From: Streptosporangium sp. NBC_01495
Lineage (GTDB): Bacteria; Actinomycetota; Actinomycetes; Streptosporangiales; Streptosporangiaceae
Reading direction: 5' to 3'
Assembly: GCF_036250735.1 (NCBI RefSeq)
Contig: NZ_CP109430.1
Span: forward strand, 10,292,001-10,356,000
Length of the DNA: 64,000 bases
The translations under genes and the position numbers were made by a program. The notes under the pieces were generated by a model. The model ran no database searches. It was not told the DNA's origin and saw only the letters and a list, made by a program, of their open reading frames with translations. Shown here piece by piece: positions 24,258 to 32,927 of this stretch (within the stretch, counting starts at the first letter, position 1; the number at the start of each line of letters is the position of its first letter).

Positions 24258-24518
24258 GCCGACCAGCATGCCTGATCACCGTCGTCGTGCGCCGAGCAAA
24301 TTTATACAAGGTACTTGTGATCATGTAAGTTGCACGACACACTGCAAGGAGTCGTACAGCTACTAAGAGTGATGGCATTGCAAGGGTGTCCGGCTGGTGC
24401 CGCAGTCATTGTTGGTTGCCTACGGCCTGGTTTGCTAACTCAAGGTGAGGGCGCCATGACACTTGCGGACCGATCCATGCAACGGTTCCACCTGTTCAAG
24501 AAAGTCGCGACGGTGGGC

Positions 24519-24800
24519 TCAGTCCTTCTCGTCAGTGGGTGTCCTCGCCGGGCTGACGAACGATCCGATCTGCGGGACGGTGTAGACCACCCCCTGTTCG
24601 CGGAGGTAGGCGACCACCTTCCTGGCCGTGCCCCGGGCGATACCGAACTCCTGCACCATCTGCACCTCGGAGGGGATCAGATGGCGCGGCGGGTACTGGC
24701 CGCTTTCGATCCTCTCGGTGAGGGTCGCCGCGACCTGGATCCATATCGGCCGATCGCGCTCGAACTCGATCATGAGAAGACGATAGACGGCCATACTCAT
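24519..24800 (-). CDS. Small GntR-family DNA-binding protein
   Basis: About 93 residues, essentially one GntR winged helix: RPIWIQVAATLTERIESGQY, HLIPSEVQMVQEFGIARGTA, VVAYLREQGVVYTVP. It has no effector-binding domain. Such single-domain GntR proteins are common in actinomycete mobile regions. The start is uncertain: GTG 24806, ATG 24800 or ATG 24773, none with a good ribosome site. Targets may include the divergent small genes to the right. Confidence 0.85.
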   Translation of the reverse strand: MSMAVYRLLMIEFERDRPIWIQVAATLTERIESGQYPPRHLIPSEVQMVQEFGIARGTARKVVAYLREQGVVYTVPQIGSFVSPARTPTDEKD

Positions 24801-24885
24801 GGTCACTCATGTGTGTACGACCATGGACGAGCACATTTAGAAAAGGGCTGCGAAGGCTCAGAATCCGCCCCAAGGCAAACAAAGC

Positions 24886-24941
24886 GGACCCGCCCGGTGC
24901 TGGAACACCGTGACGGGTCCTCGATCAGGAAGGGACTCCTG
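24886..24941 (+). promoter_or_regulatory. Leader hairpins before the Cys-rich gene
   Basis: GGACCCG at 24886-24892 pairs with CGGGTCC at 24914-24920, with an inner stem CGGTG/CACCG. Next, CAGGA (24926-24930) pairs with TCCTG (24937-24941) and would cover the AGGAAGGGA ribosome site of the GTG at 24946. A related leader precedes 25678. Confidence 0.5.
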
Positions 24942-24945
24942 ACCC

Positions 24946-25962
24946 GTGAGCAACCCTAGTGCTCCCGTTCTCGACAGGCAGGCGGTCGGTGGTTGCGGCT
25001 GTTTCGCCGATGCGGCGCCGATGCCGATGGGCTGTGCCGCCTGCGGGCACGCCCCCTACGCGCACGGCTGTCCCGGCCAGGCCGCCGACCACGAGTACGT
25101 CCAGCCCTCCGCCGCGCTGATGGACACCCGTCTGCGGGTCCGCCGGACCGGGGACCGCTCGCTGTCCTGCTTCGAGCCGCCCGCCCTCGCGGCCCCGGCC
25201 GAGATGACCCCGCTGGTGCCCGCCCAGCGGTCTGCCCGGCAGGTCCCGGTGGAAGCGGTCGCGCCGGTCATCGCTCAATGGCCCGCCGAGTGGGTCCCGG
25301 CCGAGGTGGCCCCTCCGGTTCCCGGTCCGCGCCGTCCCGATCAAGCCCCGCCCGTCATACCGGCCCCGCCCGTCATACCGGCCCTGCCTGTCGTACCGGC
25401 CTCGCTGCTCCGGCCGGTGCGCTGCCGTCCCCGTCCCCCGCTCCCGGCCGGTGCCGCCCGCACCGGGCCGTCCCGGCTCGGCGCCGGGCGCCATCGCGCT
25501 CCCCGGACCAGGCGAACGAGCACCCGTACCCCGTACCGGGCGCTGCCTCCCTTATCCCCGTACCGGCCACCCGGCCCGTACGGCACACCCCTCCACGTCT
25601 TTCCCCAACCCATGAAGCGGGCCCGTCCACCGCTACCAACGACCAGACGGGCCCTTGATCGGATGGAGGTCCAATCAATGGACGATGGTAGGTCCACCAC
25701 CCCCGAGCCCACCACCATTCCCGGCTGGCGGCTGATCCTCAGCGACGCCGGACGCCTCTGGGCCAGCCGGGAGAAGCCCTTCTCCCCGGACGCCTTCGAC
25801 GCCGGAGCCGAACGGACCGTCGACGCCGACAGTCTCGACGCCCTCCGGGCCGAGACCGACAGGCAGGAGGCCATCGCCGGCGAGGCCGACGCCCAGGCCG
25901 CCGTTGCGGAGACCGCCGCCGGGCAGACGCGGGGACAGGCCGCCGGGCAGGTGATCTCATGA
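24946..25962 (+). CDS. Cys-rich hypothetical protein, frame running into the next gene
   Basis: The GTG at 24946 follows AGGAAGGGA. The first 65 residues look conserved: GGCGCFADAAPMPMGCAACG then HAPYAHGCPGQAADHEYVQP, with five Cys and two His that could bind zinc. Residues 90-240 are Pro/Arg-rich and poorly coding. From about 25500 another frame (ending in the stop at 25656-25658) has better codon use, so a frameshift is possible and the true protein may end at 25658. The open frame continues to 25962, through a second ribosome site, so the last 94 codons are better read as a separate gene. No function known. Confidence 0.45.
   Translation: MSNPSAPVLDRQAVGGCGCFADAAPMPMGCAACGHAPYAHGCPGQAADHEYVQPSAALMDTRLRVRRTGDRSLSCFEPPALAAPAEMTPLVPAQRSARQVPVEAVAPVIAQWPAEWVPAEVAPPVPGPRRPDQAPPVIPAPPVIPALPVVPASLLRPVRCRPRPPLPAGAARTGPSRLGAGRHRAPRTRRTSTRTPYRALPPLSPYRPPGPYGTPLHVFPQPMKRARPPLPTTRRALDRMEVQSMDDGRSTTPEPTTIPGWRLILSDAGRLWASREKPFSPDAFDAGAERTVDADSLDALRAETDRQEAIAGEADAQAAVAETAAGQTRGQAAGQVIS
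25619..25669 (+). promoter_or_regulatory. Leader hairpin and ribosome site before 25678
   Basis: GGGCCCGTC (25619-25627) pairs exactly with GACGGGCCC (25646-25654). TTGATCGGATGGAGG follows, giving a GGAGG ribosome site eight bases before ATG 25678. The order and words parallel the leader at 24886-24941. Confidence 0.5.
25678..25962 (+). CDS. Small acidic hypothetical protein
   Basis: 94 residues: MDDGRSTTPEPTTIPGWRLI, LSDAGRLWASREKPFSP, then an Ala/Glu-rich helical tail (EADAQAAVAETAAGQT). The GGAGG site and leader hairpin support this start. It overlaps the next gene by four bases (ATGA). The GWRLI/GRLWASR core recalls short unnamed proteins from actinomycete accessory regions. Function unknown. 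Confidence 0.65.
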   Translation: MDDGRSTTPEPTTIPGWRLILSDAGRLWASREKPFSPDAFDAGAERTVDADSLDALRAETDRQEAIAGEADAQAAVAETAAGQTRGQAAGQVIS

Positions 25963-26279
25963 TCCGGCGACGGCCCACCCGCCCTCGCGGACGCCACCGC
26001 GACGGCCAGGCCGCCCTCCCCGTACCCCACTACACCTGGGACCACGAGGCCCGCGCCGAGGCGGCGACGCTGGAGATCACCTGGCCCGGCTGGTCCATCC
26101 TTTACGGCACCGGCAGCCGGCTCTTCCACGCCATCGCCACCTGGCCCACCCCTGAGCCACTGCTCATCTGTGACCGTACGGTCGAGGGCCTCAAGGCACA
26201 GATGCGCGAGGCGGAGATGACCGCGCTCGTCCACCGCTGGGCACCCGCCTCCCCCTCGGCCGTCACCGGCCGCCTCTGA
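25959..26279 (+). CDS. Small hypothetical protein
   Basis: 106 residues, translationally coupled to the previous gene. It begins Arg-rich (RRRPTRPRGRHRD), then HYTWDHEARAEAATLEITWP and GWSILYGTGSRLFHAIATWP. The Trp-rich core and GWSILYG resemble the GWRLI core of the upstream protein, so the two may share a fold. No known family is recognised. Confidence 0.65.
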   Translation: MIRRRPTRPRGRHRDGQAALPVPHYTWDHEARAEAATLEITWPGWSILYGTGSRLFHAIATWPTPEPLLICDRTVEGLKAQMREAEMTALVHRWAPASPSAVTGRL

Positions 26280-26518
26280 GCGGGCACGGCGGCCCCCTCC
26301 CTTCCCTGGTTCGGGACCGCCGTCCGTCGAAGACATACTGCGCGAAGCGACAAGACGCCCGCGTGGTGCGTGACGGGGGCGGATCCGCGACGGAGAGCAT
26401 CGCGCGCGCTCGGGTCCGCCGCAGGACGGGTCATCACTGAGGACAACTGAGAAGTGGTATCTGAACGACGATTCTCAGTTGGCCTCAGTTCTGCGGCTGC
26501 GCCCGCCCGATGCGGGGG

Positions 26519-29500
26519 TCACGTCCTGGCGGGGGTGATCCCGTACCTCCGGAGCCGTTCGGCCTCGCTGACGTGGCCCAGCTGTTTCAGCAGGCCGATC
26601 GCCTGGCGTAGGGCGCCGGGCATGCCCAGTTCGGCGGCGCGCAGGTGGGCGCGGACCGCTCTCTCCGGATGGCCGGTCTCGCGCAGCAGGACGGCGATCC
26701 AGGTCAGGGCTCCGGTGTCGCCCGCCTCGACGCGGGCGCTCAGCCAGGTGACCGCTTCCGCCGTTCTGCCCGTCTCGTACATCAGGTCGACCGCGTGGTC
26801 CAGGGCGTCGGTGTCGCCGGTCTCGGCGCGGGCCCTGAGCCAGGTGATCGCCTCTTCGGAACGGTCCATCTGGTAGAGCAGAGTGGTGAACCGCCGGAGG
26901 GCCTCGGTGTCGCCGGTCTCGGCGCGGGCGCGCAGCCAGGTGAGTGCCTCCTCGGCGCGCCCCGACTCCTGGAGCAGTTCGACCGCCTTCCACAGGGCGT
27001 CGGTGTCGCCGGTCTCGGCGCGGACCCTGAGCGAGGTGATCGCCTCCTCGGTGCGGCCCGCCCGCTGGAGCAGCTCGACCATCCGCCAGACGGCATCGGT
27101 GTTGCCCGCCTCGGCGGCGCGCCGGTACGCGGTCAGGGCCTCCTCGGTCCGGCCCGTCTCCTGGAGCAGTTCGACCATCCGCCAGCCGTCGCCGACGTGT
27201 CCGGTCTCGGTGGCGCGCCGGTACGCGGCCAGAGCCTCCTCCAGGCGGCCCTCGCGGTGCAGCAGGACGGCCATCGGCCAGTGTGAGCCGGCGTTTCCCG
27301 CTTCGGCGGCGCGCCGGTATGCGGCCAGGGCCTCCTCGGTCCGTCCCGCCCTCTCCAGAAGGCGGGGGAGCAGATCGAGGGCGAGGCGGTCGCCGGTCTC
27401 CGCGCGGGCGCTCAACCAGGTGATCGCCTCCCCGGACCGGTTCGACTCCCGCAGCAGCTCGACCGCCTCTTCGAGGGCGAGGCGGTCGCCGGTCTCGGCG
27501 CGGGCTCGTAGCCGGACGATCGCCTCCTCGGTCTGTCCCGTCCGCCGCAGGAGGCCGATCGATCGCCAGTAGGCGTAGGTGTCGCCGGTCTCGGCGCGGG
27601 TGCTCAGCCAGGTGAGCGCCTCCTTGGCCCGTCCCGTGTACCGGAGCAGCTCGACCATCCTCGCGATCGCGCGGTGGTCGCCCGTCTCGGCACGGGCCCT
27701 GAGCCAGGTGATCGCCTCTTCGGTCCGTTCCGACTCCCGCAGCAGCTCGACCGCCTCCCACAGGGCTTCGGCGTCGCCGGTCTCGGAGCGGATGCGCAGC
27801 CCGGTGATCGCCTCCTCGGTTCGTCCCATCTCCCGCAGCAGGGCGACGGCCTGCTTGAGGACGTGGCCGTCGCCGGTGCTCGCGGCGCGACGGCAGGCGA
27901 TGATCGCCTCCTCCCGGTGGCCCGTCCTGTACAGCAGGGACGCCAGCCACTCCGGGGCGTCGATGTTCCCCGTCTTCGCGGCGCGCCGGTAGGCGGTGAG
28001 GGCCTCCTCGTGGTGTCCCGTCCTGTCGAGGAGGGCCGCGGTCCAGACGGGAAGGCCGGCGTCGCCGAACCAGTCGTGGGCCCACAGCCAGGTGATCGCC
28101 TCCCCGGCCCTTCCCGCGTCCACGAGCAGGGCGATCACCTCCCTCGGGGCGTCGGCGTTCCCCGCTTCGGCGGCGCGCCGGTAGGCGGCGATCGCCCTCT
28201 CGCGGTGTCCGGCCCCGTTGAGGACGGCGGCGCTCCAGCCGAGGGCTCGGGCGTCGTCCTGCTCGCTGTGGACCCGCAGCCAGGTGAGTGCCTCCTCGGT
28301 ACGTCCCGTCTCCCGCAGCAGGGCGATCGCCTGCCGCGGGGCGTCGGGGTCACCGGCCGTGGCGGCGGCCCCGTACAGCAGGAGAGCCTGGTGGTAGAGG
28401 CCGCGGGCCCGAGCCTGGGCGGCGAGGCGCGCCCGGTCCTCGGGGGCGGCGTGGGAGATCAGCGCGTCCCACATGGCCGCGGGGACGGGACGCGTACGGC
28501 GCTCGGCGCGACCGAGCTGTTCCAGGTGGTCCGCCAGCCGGTAGCGGGGGGACGCGGACGGCTCGTCGTGGCGGGGGCGGACGCGCGTGAGGGGGCCGCG
28601 GGCATCGCAGGCGTAGGCCAGGGCCCGTTCGAACCAGTCCCGGGGCAGGGCGCCGTACTCGTAGCCGGTCAGGTAGTCGAACGCGGCGGTCTTCAGGAGG
28701 GCGTGGGAAAGGACGGGGCCGTGCCCCGCGCGCCTGGCGTCCATCGCGGCCTCGATCACGGCCTTGGCCGGGGCGGGCGCGTTGCGGTAGCGCTCCACCA
28801 TGCCGGGCACGCCGGTCAGGTACTGGGTGATCCGGCCGTCGCGGGCCCCGGTGTACGCGCGCTCCAGACGTGGGTCGCCGCGCGCCGCGCCGCGCACCGC
28901 CTCCAGGGGGGAGCCGGTGAAACGGTCGGGGACGTGGATGGCCGCGCCGGTCACCAGCGCCCGCGCCTGGGTACGGGAGTCGGCGCCCATGGCGGGAGCC
29001 GCGGTGAGGGCGGCCCAGTACTCAGGCCACAGGGTGCCCAGGACCAGCACCGGGCCGCGCTCCGGGTCGCTCACCAGGGCCCGCAGCCCGGCGGCGACGC
29101 GCTCGCCCAGGCCGTCCGCCGGGGTGAGCAGGTAGGACTGCGACTCGTCGAGCCACACGACGGTCCGCGGCGCGAGGGAGCCCAGGGCCACGGCGGCCGC
29201 CTCGGGAGGGCCGGCATCGGCCGGGTGCCACAGCCGCCACCCGCGGGGCAGGAGCCGAACGGCCTCCCAGCAGGCCCGGGTCTTGCCGGTGGACGAGTCG
29301 CCGACCAGCATCGCGACCGTGCTGTGCCCGGTCACCGCTCGCCGTACGACGGCGGCCAGGTGATTGTCGTGGGGGCGCGGCACGTAGGTCGGCAGGCCGG
29401 CCATGCCGGCGGCCTCCGCGCCCGCGTCGATCGCCCGGTGCACCCCCAGTGAGAACGGGTCGGCCGGCGAGCGGACCGACGACCCGGCCGCCGAGCTCAG

Positions 29501-29845
29501 GCGGGCCCTCCTCCACAGCTCGCGGCCCCGGTCGGCGGCGTCGGCGGGATCTCGCCGGGCCAGCCGGGCCAGCACGGTGATGACGGCCGTCAGGTCGGTC
29601 TGGTCGGCGGGCATCTCCGCCGAGGTGAGTATCCGGCGGACGGTGTCGCGTCCGGGAGTACCCGGGCCGGGGAGGTCGTCGGCGATCCCCACGGCGATGC
29701 CGTCGAGAGTGGGGGCGCCGGCTTCCAGATACAGCTCGTACAGCAGGTCCTTGAGATCACGCAGCGGCCCGGGAGGGATCTGCGGGCGGATGATCAGGGG
29801 CGATCGCCGCCGCACCTGACCGCTGCTTTCATCGCCGTCCTTCAT
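26519..29845 (-). CDS. STAND-like P-loop protein with a long TPR/Sel1-like repeat array
   Basis: 1108 residues. Residues 15-120 form a helical domain (DLKDLLYELYLEAGAPTLDG) with the look of a helix-turn-helix or death-effector-like adaptor. An NTPase follows: Walker A VGDSSTGKTRACWEAVRLLP at about 185-204 and a Walker B-like VVWLDES with an acidic pair. From about residue 500 to the end lie some 17-18 repeats of 33-35 residues, such as AGRTEEALAAYRRAAEAGN and SGRAEEALTWLRARAETGDT. The array is highly regular in DNA as well. The architecture is that of actinomycete STAND-type sensors; no separate effector domain is visible. It has no neighbour in an operon. Confidence 0.8.
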   Translation of the reverse strand: MKDGDESSGQVRRRSPLIIRPQIPPGPLRDLKDLLYELYLEAGAPTLDGIAVGIADDLPGPGTPGRDTVRRILTSAEMPADQTDLTAVITVLARLARRDPADAADRGRELWRRARLSSAAGSSVRSPADPFSLGVHRAIDAGAEAAGMAGLPTYVPRPHDNHLAAVVRRAVTGHSTVAMLVGDSSTGKTRACWEAVRLLPRGWRLWHPADAGPPEAAAVALGSLAPRTVVWLDESQSYLLTPADGLGERVAAGLRALVSDPERGPVLVLGTLWPEYWAALTAAPAMGADSRTQARALVTGAAIHVPDRFTGSPLEAVRGAARGDPRLERAYTGARDGRITQYLTGVPGMVERYRNAPAPAKAVIEAAMDARRAGHGPVLSHALLKTAAFDYLTGYEYGALPRDWFERALAYACDARGPLTRVRPRHDEPSASPRYRLADHLEQLGRAERRTRPVPAAMWDALISHAAPEDRARLAAQARARGLYHQALLLYGAAATAGDPDAPRQAIALLRETGRTEEALTWLRVHSEQDDARALGWSAAVLNGAGHRERAIAAYRRAAEAGNADAPREVIALLVDAGRAGEAITWLWAHDWFGDAGLPVWTAALLDRTGHHEEALTAYRRAAKTGNIDAPEWLASLLYRTGHREEAIIACRRAASTGDGHVLKQAVALLREMGRTEEAITGLRIRSETGDAEALWEAVELLRESERTEEAITWLRARAETGDHRAIARMVELLRYTGRAKEALTWLSTRAETGDTYAYWRSIGLLRRTGQTEEAIVRLRARAETGDRLALEEAVELLRESNRSGEAITWLSARAETGDRLALDLLPRLLERAGRTEEALAAYRRAAEAGNAGSHWPMAVLLHREGRLEEALAAYRRATETGHVGDGWRMVELLQETGRTEEALTAYRRAAEAGNTDAVWRMVELLQRAGRTEEAITSLRVRAETGDTDALWKAVELLQESGRAEEALTWLRARAETGDTEALRRFTTLLYQMDRSEEAITWLRARAETGDTDALDHAVDLMYETGRTAEAVTWLSARVEAGDTGALTWIAVLLRETGHPERAVRAHLRAAELGMPGALRQAIGLLKQLGHVSEAERLRRYGITPART

Positions 29846-30202
29846 CTCTTATCGCCACTCATCGCAACATCATCGCTCGCCGTGCAGCCTGTGAAAGATA
29901 GAAATAAGAAATAAGAAGGTGACAAAGATGCTTCCGTCGCAAGTCAGAGCTCGCTTTCCCGCTGCCGGATGCTCGGAGTGGTAGCCCCCGATGGGGGCTG
30001 CCGAACGGGAAAGGCTGCTTTTCGCTGTATGAACCGATAATGGGTATTCAGACATTTTTAATGCAGGTTCAGGGGATATTTACGGGCTTGGTGTGCGAGT
30101 CCGAGGGCTCCATCGGCCCTCCTTGGCGGACAGGCGCCCGCCGGGAAGGCCGGCGCGTAATCGGGTGGCATCGGCCGGTGAGCCACTGTTTGGATACCGG
30201 TC
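29846..30202. other. AT-richer divergent promoter region
   Basis: It separates the STAND-like gene from the GNAT gene. It contains GAAATAAGAAATAAGAAGG at about 29899-29917 and a small hairpin GGTAGCCCCCGATGGGGGCT around 29979-30000. The lower GC content fits promoters for both genes. No gene is seen. Confidence 0.4.
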
Positions 30203-31039
30203 ATGACTTCCACCGAAGGCCCCGGGGCCCTGCTGGACCTGATCGAGCACTACTACGACGCGGTTCCGCGACGCGAGGCCAGGGCTGAGGACCACGGACC
30301 GCTCACTCTGTTCGTCCGGGAGGGTGAGGGGTGGCCCTTCTACGCGCGCCCGGCTTCCGGGTGGTCCGGCCCGGTGCGGGCCGACGACGTGGCGAGGGTC
30401 CGCGACCGGCAGCGCGAGCTCGGGATCCCGGAGAGTTTCGAGTGGGTCGCCGAGACCACGCCCGCGCTCCGCGCCGCGATCGAGGGGGCGGGGCTCGCGG
30501 TCCACGAGCACCCGCTGATGGTGCTTGGAACGGACGCCGCGACGGTCGCTCCGGAGGGCGCGCCCGGGTACCCGGCGGTGCGGGTCCTGGGGGCGGACGA
30601 CCCGGCGCTGCCCTCCGCGCTGGTGGTTCCCCACCTCGCCTTCGCCGAGCCCGGCACCCGTGTCGGCGCGGCGGGCACGGCGGACCTGGCGGAGGCGGTC
30701 CTGGCCCGCGCCGATGACGGCTCGCTGGAACGCGGCGCCGCACGGGTCCGGGCGGGACTGACGGTGGTCGCCGCGGCCGTCGAGGACGGTACGGCGCTGT
30801 GCGCGGGCCAGCACAACCAGGTCGGGGAGGTCAGCGAGATCGTCGGGGTCGGCACGCTGCCCGCCGCCCGCCGTCGGGGCCTCGCGCTCGCGGTCACCGC
30901 GGTGTTGATCGCCGACGCCCGCTCCCGGGGTGTGAAGACCGTCTTCCTGTCGGCGGGAGACGAGGATGTCGCCCGGATCTACGCCAGGCTCGGTTTCCGC
31001 CGCGTCGGCACGGCACTGATCGCCGAGCCCGCCGGTTAG
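30203..31039 (+). CDS. GNAT-family N-acetyltransferase
   Basis: 278 residues. The C-terminal GNAT core has VGEVSEIVGVGTLPAARRRG (acetyl-CoA-binding loop), LALAVTAVLIADARSRGVKT, and DVARIYARLGFRRVGTALI. The N-terminal half (EWVAETTPALRAAI...LAVHEHPLMVL) resembles a degenerate second GNAT-like domain. It would acetylate a small molecule or amino group; the acceptor is unknown. A 16-bp tandem repeat begins directly after the stop. Confidence 0.85.
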   Translation: MTSTEGPGALLDLIEHYYDAVPRREARAEDHGPLTLFVREGEGWPFYARPASGWSGPVRADDVARVRDRQRELGIPESFEWVAETTPALRAAIEGAGLAVHEHPLMVLGTDAATVAPEGAPGYPAVRVLGADDPALPSALVVPHLAFAEPGTRVGAAGTADLAEAVLARADDGSLERGAARVRAGLTVVAAAVEDGTALCAGQHNQVGEVSEIVGVGTLPAARRRGLALAVTAVLIADARSRGVKTVFLSAGDEDVARIYARLGFRRVGTALIAEPAG

Positions 31040-31046
31040 ATCCCAG

Positions 31047-31318
31047 CTGTCGGCGTTCTCACCTGTCGGCGTTCTCACCTGTCGGCGTTCTCACCTGTCG
31101 GCGTTCTCACCTGTCGGCGTTCCCGCCGGTCGGCGTCTCTCTGTCGGTCGGTCTCACCGCAGGTCGGAGTCCCCGCAGGTCGGCGTTCCCGCCGGTCGGT
31201 CCCTCTGTCGATCGACGTCCCCGCCGACCGATGTCCCCGTCGGCTGGTCTTCCCGCAGGTCGGCGTCCGCCGATGGCGAACCGCAGGTCGGCGTCCGCCG
31301 ATGGCGAACCGCCGGACG
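31047..31318. repeat. Degenerate tandem repeats between GNAT and aldo/keto reductase genes
   Basis: Four exact 16-bp units CTGTCGGCGTTCTCAC begin at 31047 (31047, 31063, 31079, 31095). Drifting versions follow (GTCGGCGTTCCCGCC, GCAGGTCGGCGTC), then two copies of GGTCGGCGTCCGCCGATGGC. There are no spacers, so it is not a CRISPR array. Confidence 0.8.
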
Positions 31319-31326
31319 GAGGAGAG

Positions 31327-32253
31327 TCAGGCGAGCTTGTCCAACCGGGCGATGTCGTCCTCGGTCAGTCGCAGGCCGGTCGCGGCGACGTTCTCCTCCA
31401 GGTGAGCGACGGAGGAGGTCCCGGGGATGGCGAAGGTGACCGGGGAGCGGGACAGCAGCCAGGCGAGTATCACCTGGGCGCGGCTCGCGCCATGACGCCC
31501 GGCGACGTCGTCCAGCGTCAGCTCCTGCTCCCGGGTGGGGGCCATGCCAGGAGGAGCCTGTGACGTGTCCAGGCCGGGCCTCAGCATCCCCGCGGAGAGA
31601 GGGAAGTACGGGACGAAGGCGATCCCGTGCTCCTCGCAGGCGGCGAGGACGTCGGAGCTCCCCCGGTCGAGGAGGTGGAAGCGGTTCTGCACCGCGGCCA
31701 CGGCGGCCAGCTCGCGGGCCTCGGCCAGCTGGGCGGTGGTGGCTCCGCTGAGCCCGAGATGCCGGATGAGACCGCGCTCCCGCAGTTCGACGAGCGTGGC
31801 GAAGGACTCCAGGAAGGGGGTCTCGTCGGGGAAGAGCAGGCCGTCGCCGCCGACACGCAGGTAGACCAGGTCGAGGCGGGCCCTGCCGAGCCGGGAGAGG
31901 TTCTCCTCGACCTGCTCGCGCAGCTCGGCCGGTGTGGCGGCGGGGTTCCAGCCGCGCCATTCGTCGCGGACCACCCCGACCTTGGTGGCGATCACCAGGT
32001 TGTCGGGATAGGGGTGAAGTGCCTCGCGGATGAGGTCGTTGGCCACGTGCGGGCCGTAGAAGTCGCTGGTGTCGATGTGGGTGACACCGAGTTCGACCGC
32101 CCGGCGCAGGACGGCGCGGGCTGCCGCGGGGTCCTCGGGCGGTCCCCAGGCCCCGGCCCCCGGCAGCTGCATGGCTCCGAAGCCGAGACGGCTGACGGCG
32201 GGCCCGTCACCGAGCGGGAGGAGGCCGCCGGGAGCGGCGTGGTCGCTGGTCAT
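31327..32253 (-). CDS. Aldo/keto reductase
   Basis: 308 residues with a complete AKR barrel: SRLGFGAMQLPG, THIDTSDFYGPHVANDLIRE (Asp and Tyr of the catalytic tetrad), NLVIATKVG (Lys), LDLVYLRVG (where the usual His position is changed to Arg-Val), and NADPH loop IPGTSSVAHLEEN. It should reduce aldehydes or ketones with NADPH. The start overlaps the upstream HTH gene by four bases. The altered His may shift the substrate range; oxidoreductases of this subgroup often lack it. Confidence 0.9.
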   Translation of the reverse strand: MTSDHAAPGGLLPLGDGPAVSRLGFGAMQLPGAGAWGPPEDPAAARAVLRRAVELGVTHIDTSDFYGPHVANDLIREALHPYPDNLVIATKVGVVRDEWRGWNPAATPAELREQVEENLSRLGRARLDLVYLRVGGDGLLFPDETPFLESFATLVELRERGLIRHLGLSGATTAQLAEARELAAVAAVQNRFHLLDRGSSDVLAACEEHGIAFVPYFPLSAGMLRPGLDTSQAPPGMAPTREQELTLDDVAGRHGASRAQVILAWLLSRSPVTFAIPGTSSVAHLEENVAATGLRLTEDDIARLDKLA

Positions 32254-32729
32254 GTGTGATCTCCCTTTACGGGGTCCGGTGCGCGGGTGGCGAGCCGGAC
32301 GCGGATGGAGGCGACGGTGATGCCGGGAGGATGCCGTTCGAGCTTGCCGCGGTTGGCCAGGTCGTGAACGCCCTGGCGGGTGATGCCGAGCATGCCCGCG
32401 GCCACGGACACGGCGACGGCGACGGCGCTGGGATGCCCCGCCCGCCGGATCACGGCCTGGCCGAAGGGAGTGCCCCACCACCCGGCCGGTGGGTCGAACG
32501 GGGCGTCGCCTGGATACAGGGCGCTCACCAGGCGGATCGCGGTGTGCATCGCGGCCTGGTCGTCCTGGCCCAGCAGTGTCTCGGCCCAGGCGCGGGCCTC
32601 CGCCGCCAGCCGGTCTCGCATCAGGTCCGCCGTGCCGAAGAGGATGTCGAGCGGATCGAGCAGCCAGCTGCCGACGACCCTCTCCAGATCGTTCGCGAGC
32701 GCGTCGCGCGCCTCCGTCCAGGTGTTCAT
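32250..32729 (-). CDS. HTH (excisionase/MerR-like) regulator coupled to the aldo/keto reductase
   Basis: 159 residues. The first 100 are helical (EARDALANDLERVVGSWLLD, LFGTADLMRDRLAAEARAWA). The last third holds a helix-turn-helix, AAGMLGITRQGVHDLANRGK then LERHPPGITVASIRVRL, of the type seen in AlpA/excisionase-like proteins. It is the first gene of a two-gene operon and lies just downstream of two perfect palindromes, so autoregulation is likely. The family name is uncertain. Confidence 0.65.
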   Translation of the reverse strand: MNTWTEARDALANDLERVVGSWLLDPLDILFGTADLMRDRLAAEARAWAETLLGQDDQAAMHTAIRLVSALYPGDAPFDPPAGWWGTPFGQAVIRRAGHPSAVAVAVSVAAGMLGITRQGVHDLANRGKLERHPPGITVASIRVRLATRAPDPVKGDHT

Positions 32730-32740
32730 GCTTCCTCCCC

Positions 32741-32763
32741 TACTTGACGTCGGACGTCAAGTA
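32741..32763. promoter_or_regulatory. Operator 1: perfect 23-bp palindrome
   Basis: TACTTGACGTC-G-GACGTCAAGTA. It lies 12 bases upstream of the HTH gene start, and its centre is 41 bp from the centre of operator 2. It is a likely site for the HTH protein. Confidence 0.75.
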
Positions 32764-32782
32764 CTGGTGATCAGCATCAACT

Positions 32783-32803
32783 ACTTGACGTTGAACGTCA
32801 AGT
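32783..32803. promoter_or_regulatory. Operator 2: perfect 21-bp palindrome
   Basis: ACTTGACGTT-G-AACGTCAAGT. It shares ACTTGACGT with operator 1. The 41-bp spacing is close to four helical turns, so dimers could contact each other on one face. Confidence 0.75.
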
Positions 32804-32865
32804 GTCATCCGTCGAGTGACGGAGATCAGGGGCTACCCGGCACGCCGTTCTCGACGACGCGAGTC

Positions 32866-32923
32866 GGCGGCTCGAATCGCGGGTCTGCGGGCCGGTGCCC
32901 GGAGACCCGCGATTCGAGCCGCC
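32866..32923. terminator. Perfect 21-bp stem, loop 16, at the end of the ABC genes
   Basis: Arms 32866-32886 and 32903-32923 are exact complements (GGCGGCTCGAATCGCGGGTC then T). The element ends four bases before the stop codon of the ABC gene. It probably terminates the minus-strand exporter transcript; no T-run is present. Confidence 0.6.
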
Positions 32924-32927
32924 TCGA

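Noticed and set aside
24457..24620. A plus-strand small lipoprotein-like frame overlapping the GntR gene
   Set aside because: It has a fair ribosome site and a hydrophobic stretch, but it is antisense to a clear GntR domain and becomes nonsense within it.
31047..31318. Short regular repeats that could suggest a CRISPR array (also 45838-46080 and 58101-58256)
   Set aside because: The units are directly adjacent without unique spacers and drift in sequence, and no cas gene is present.
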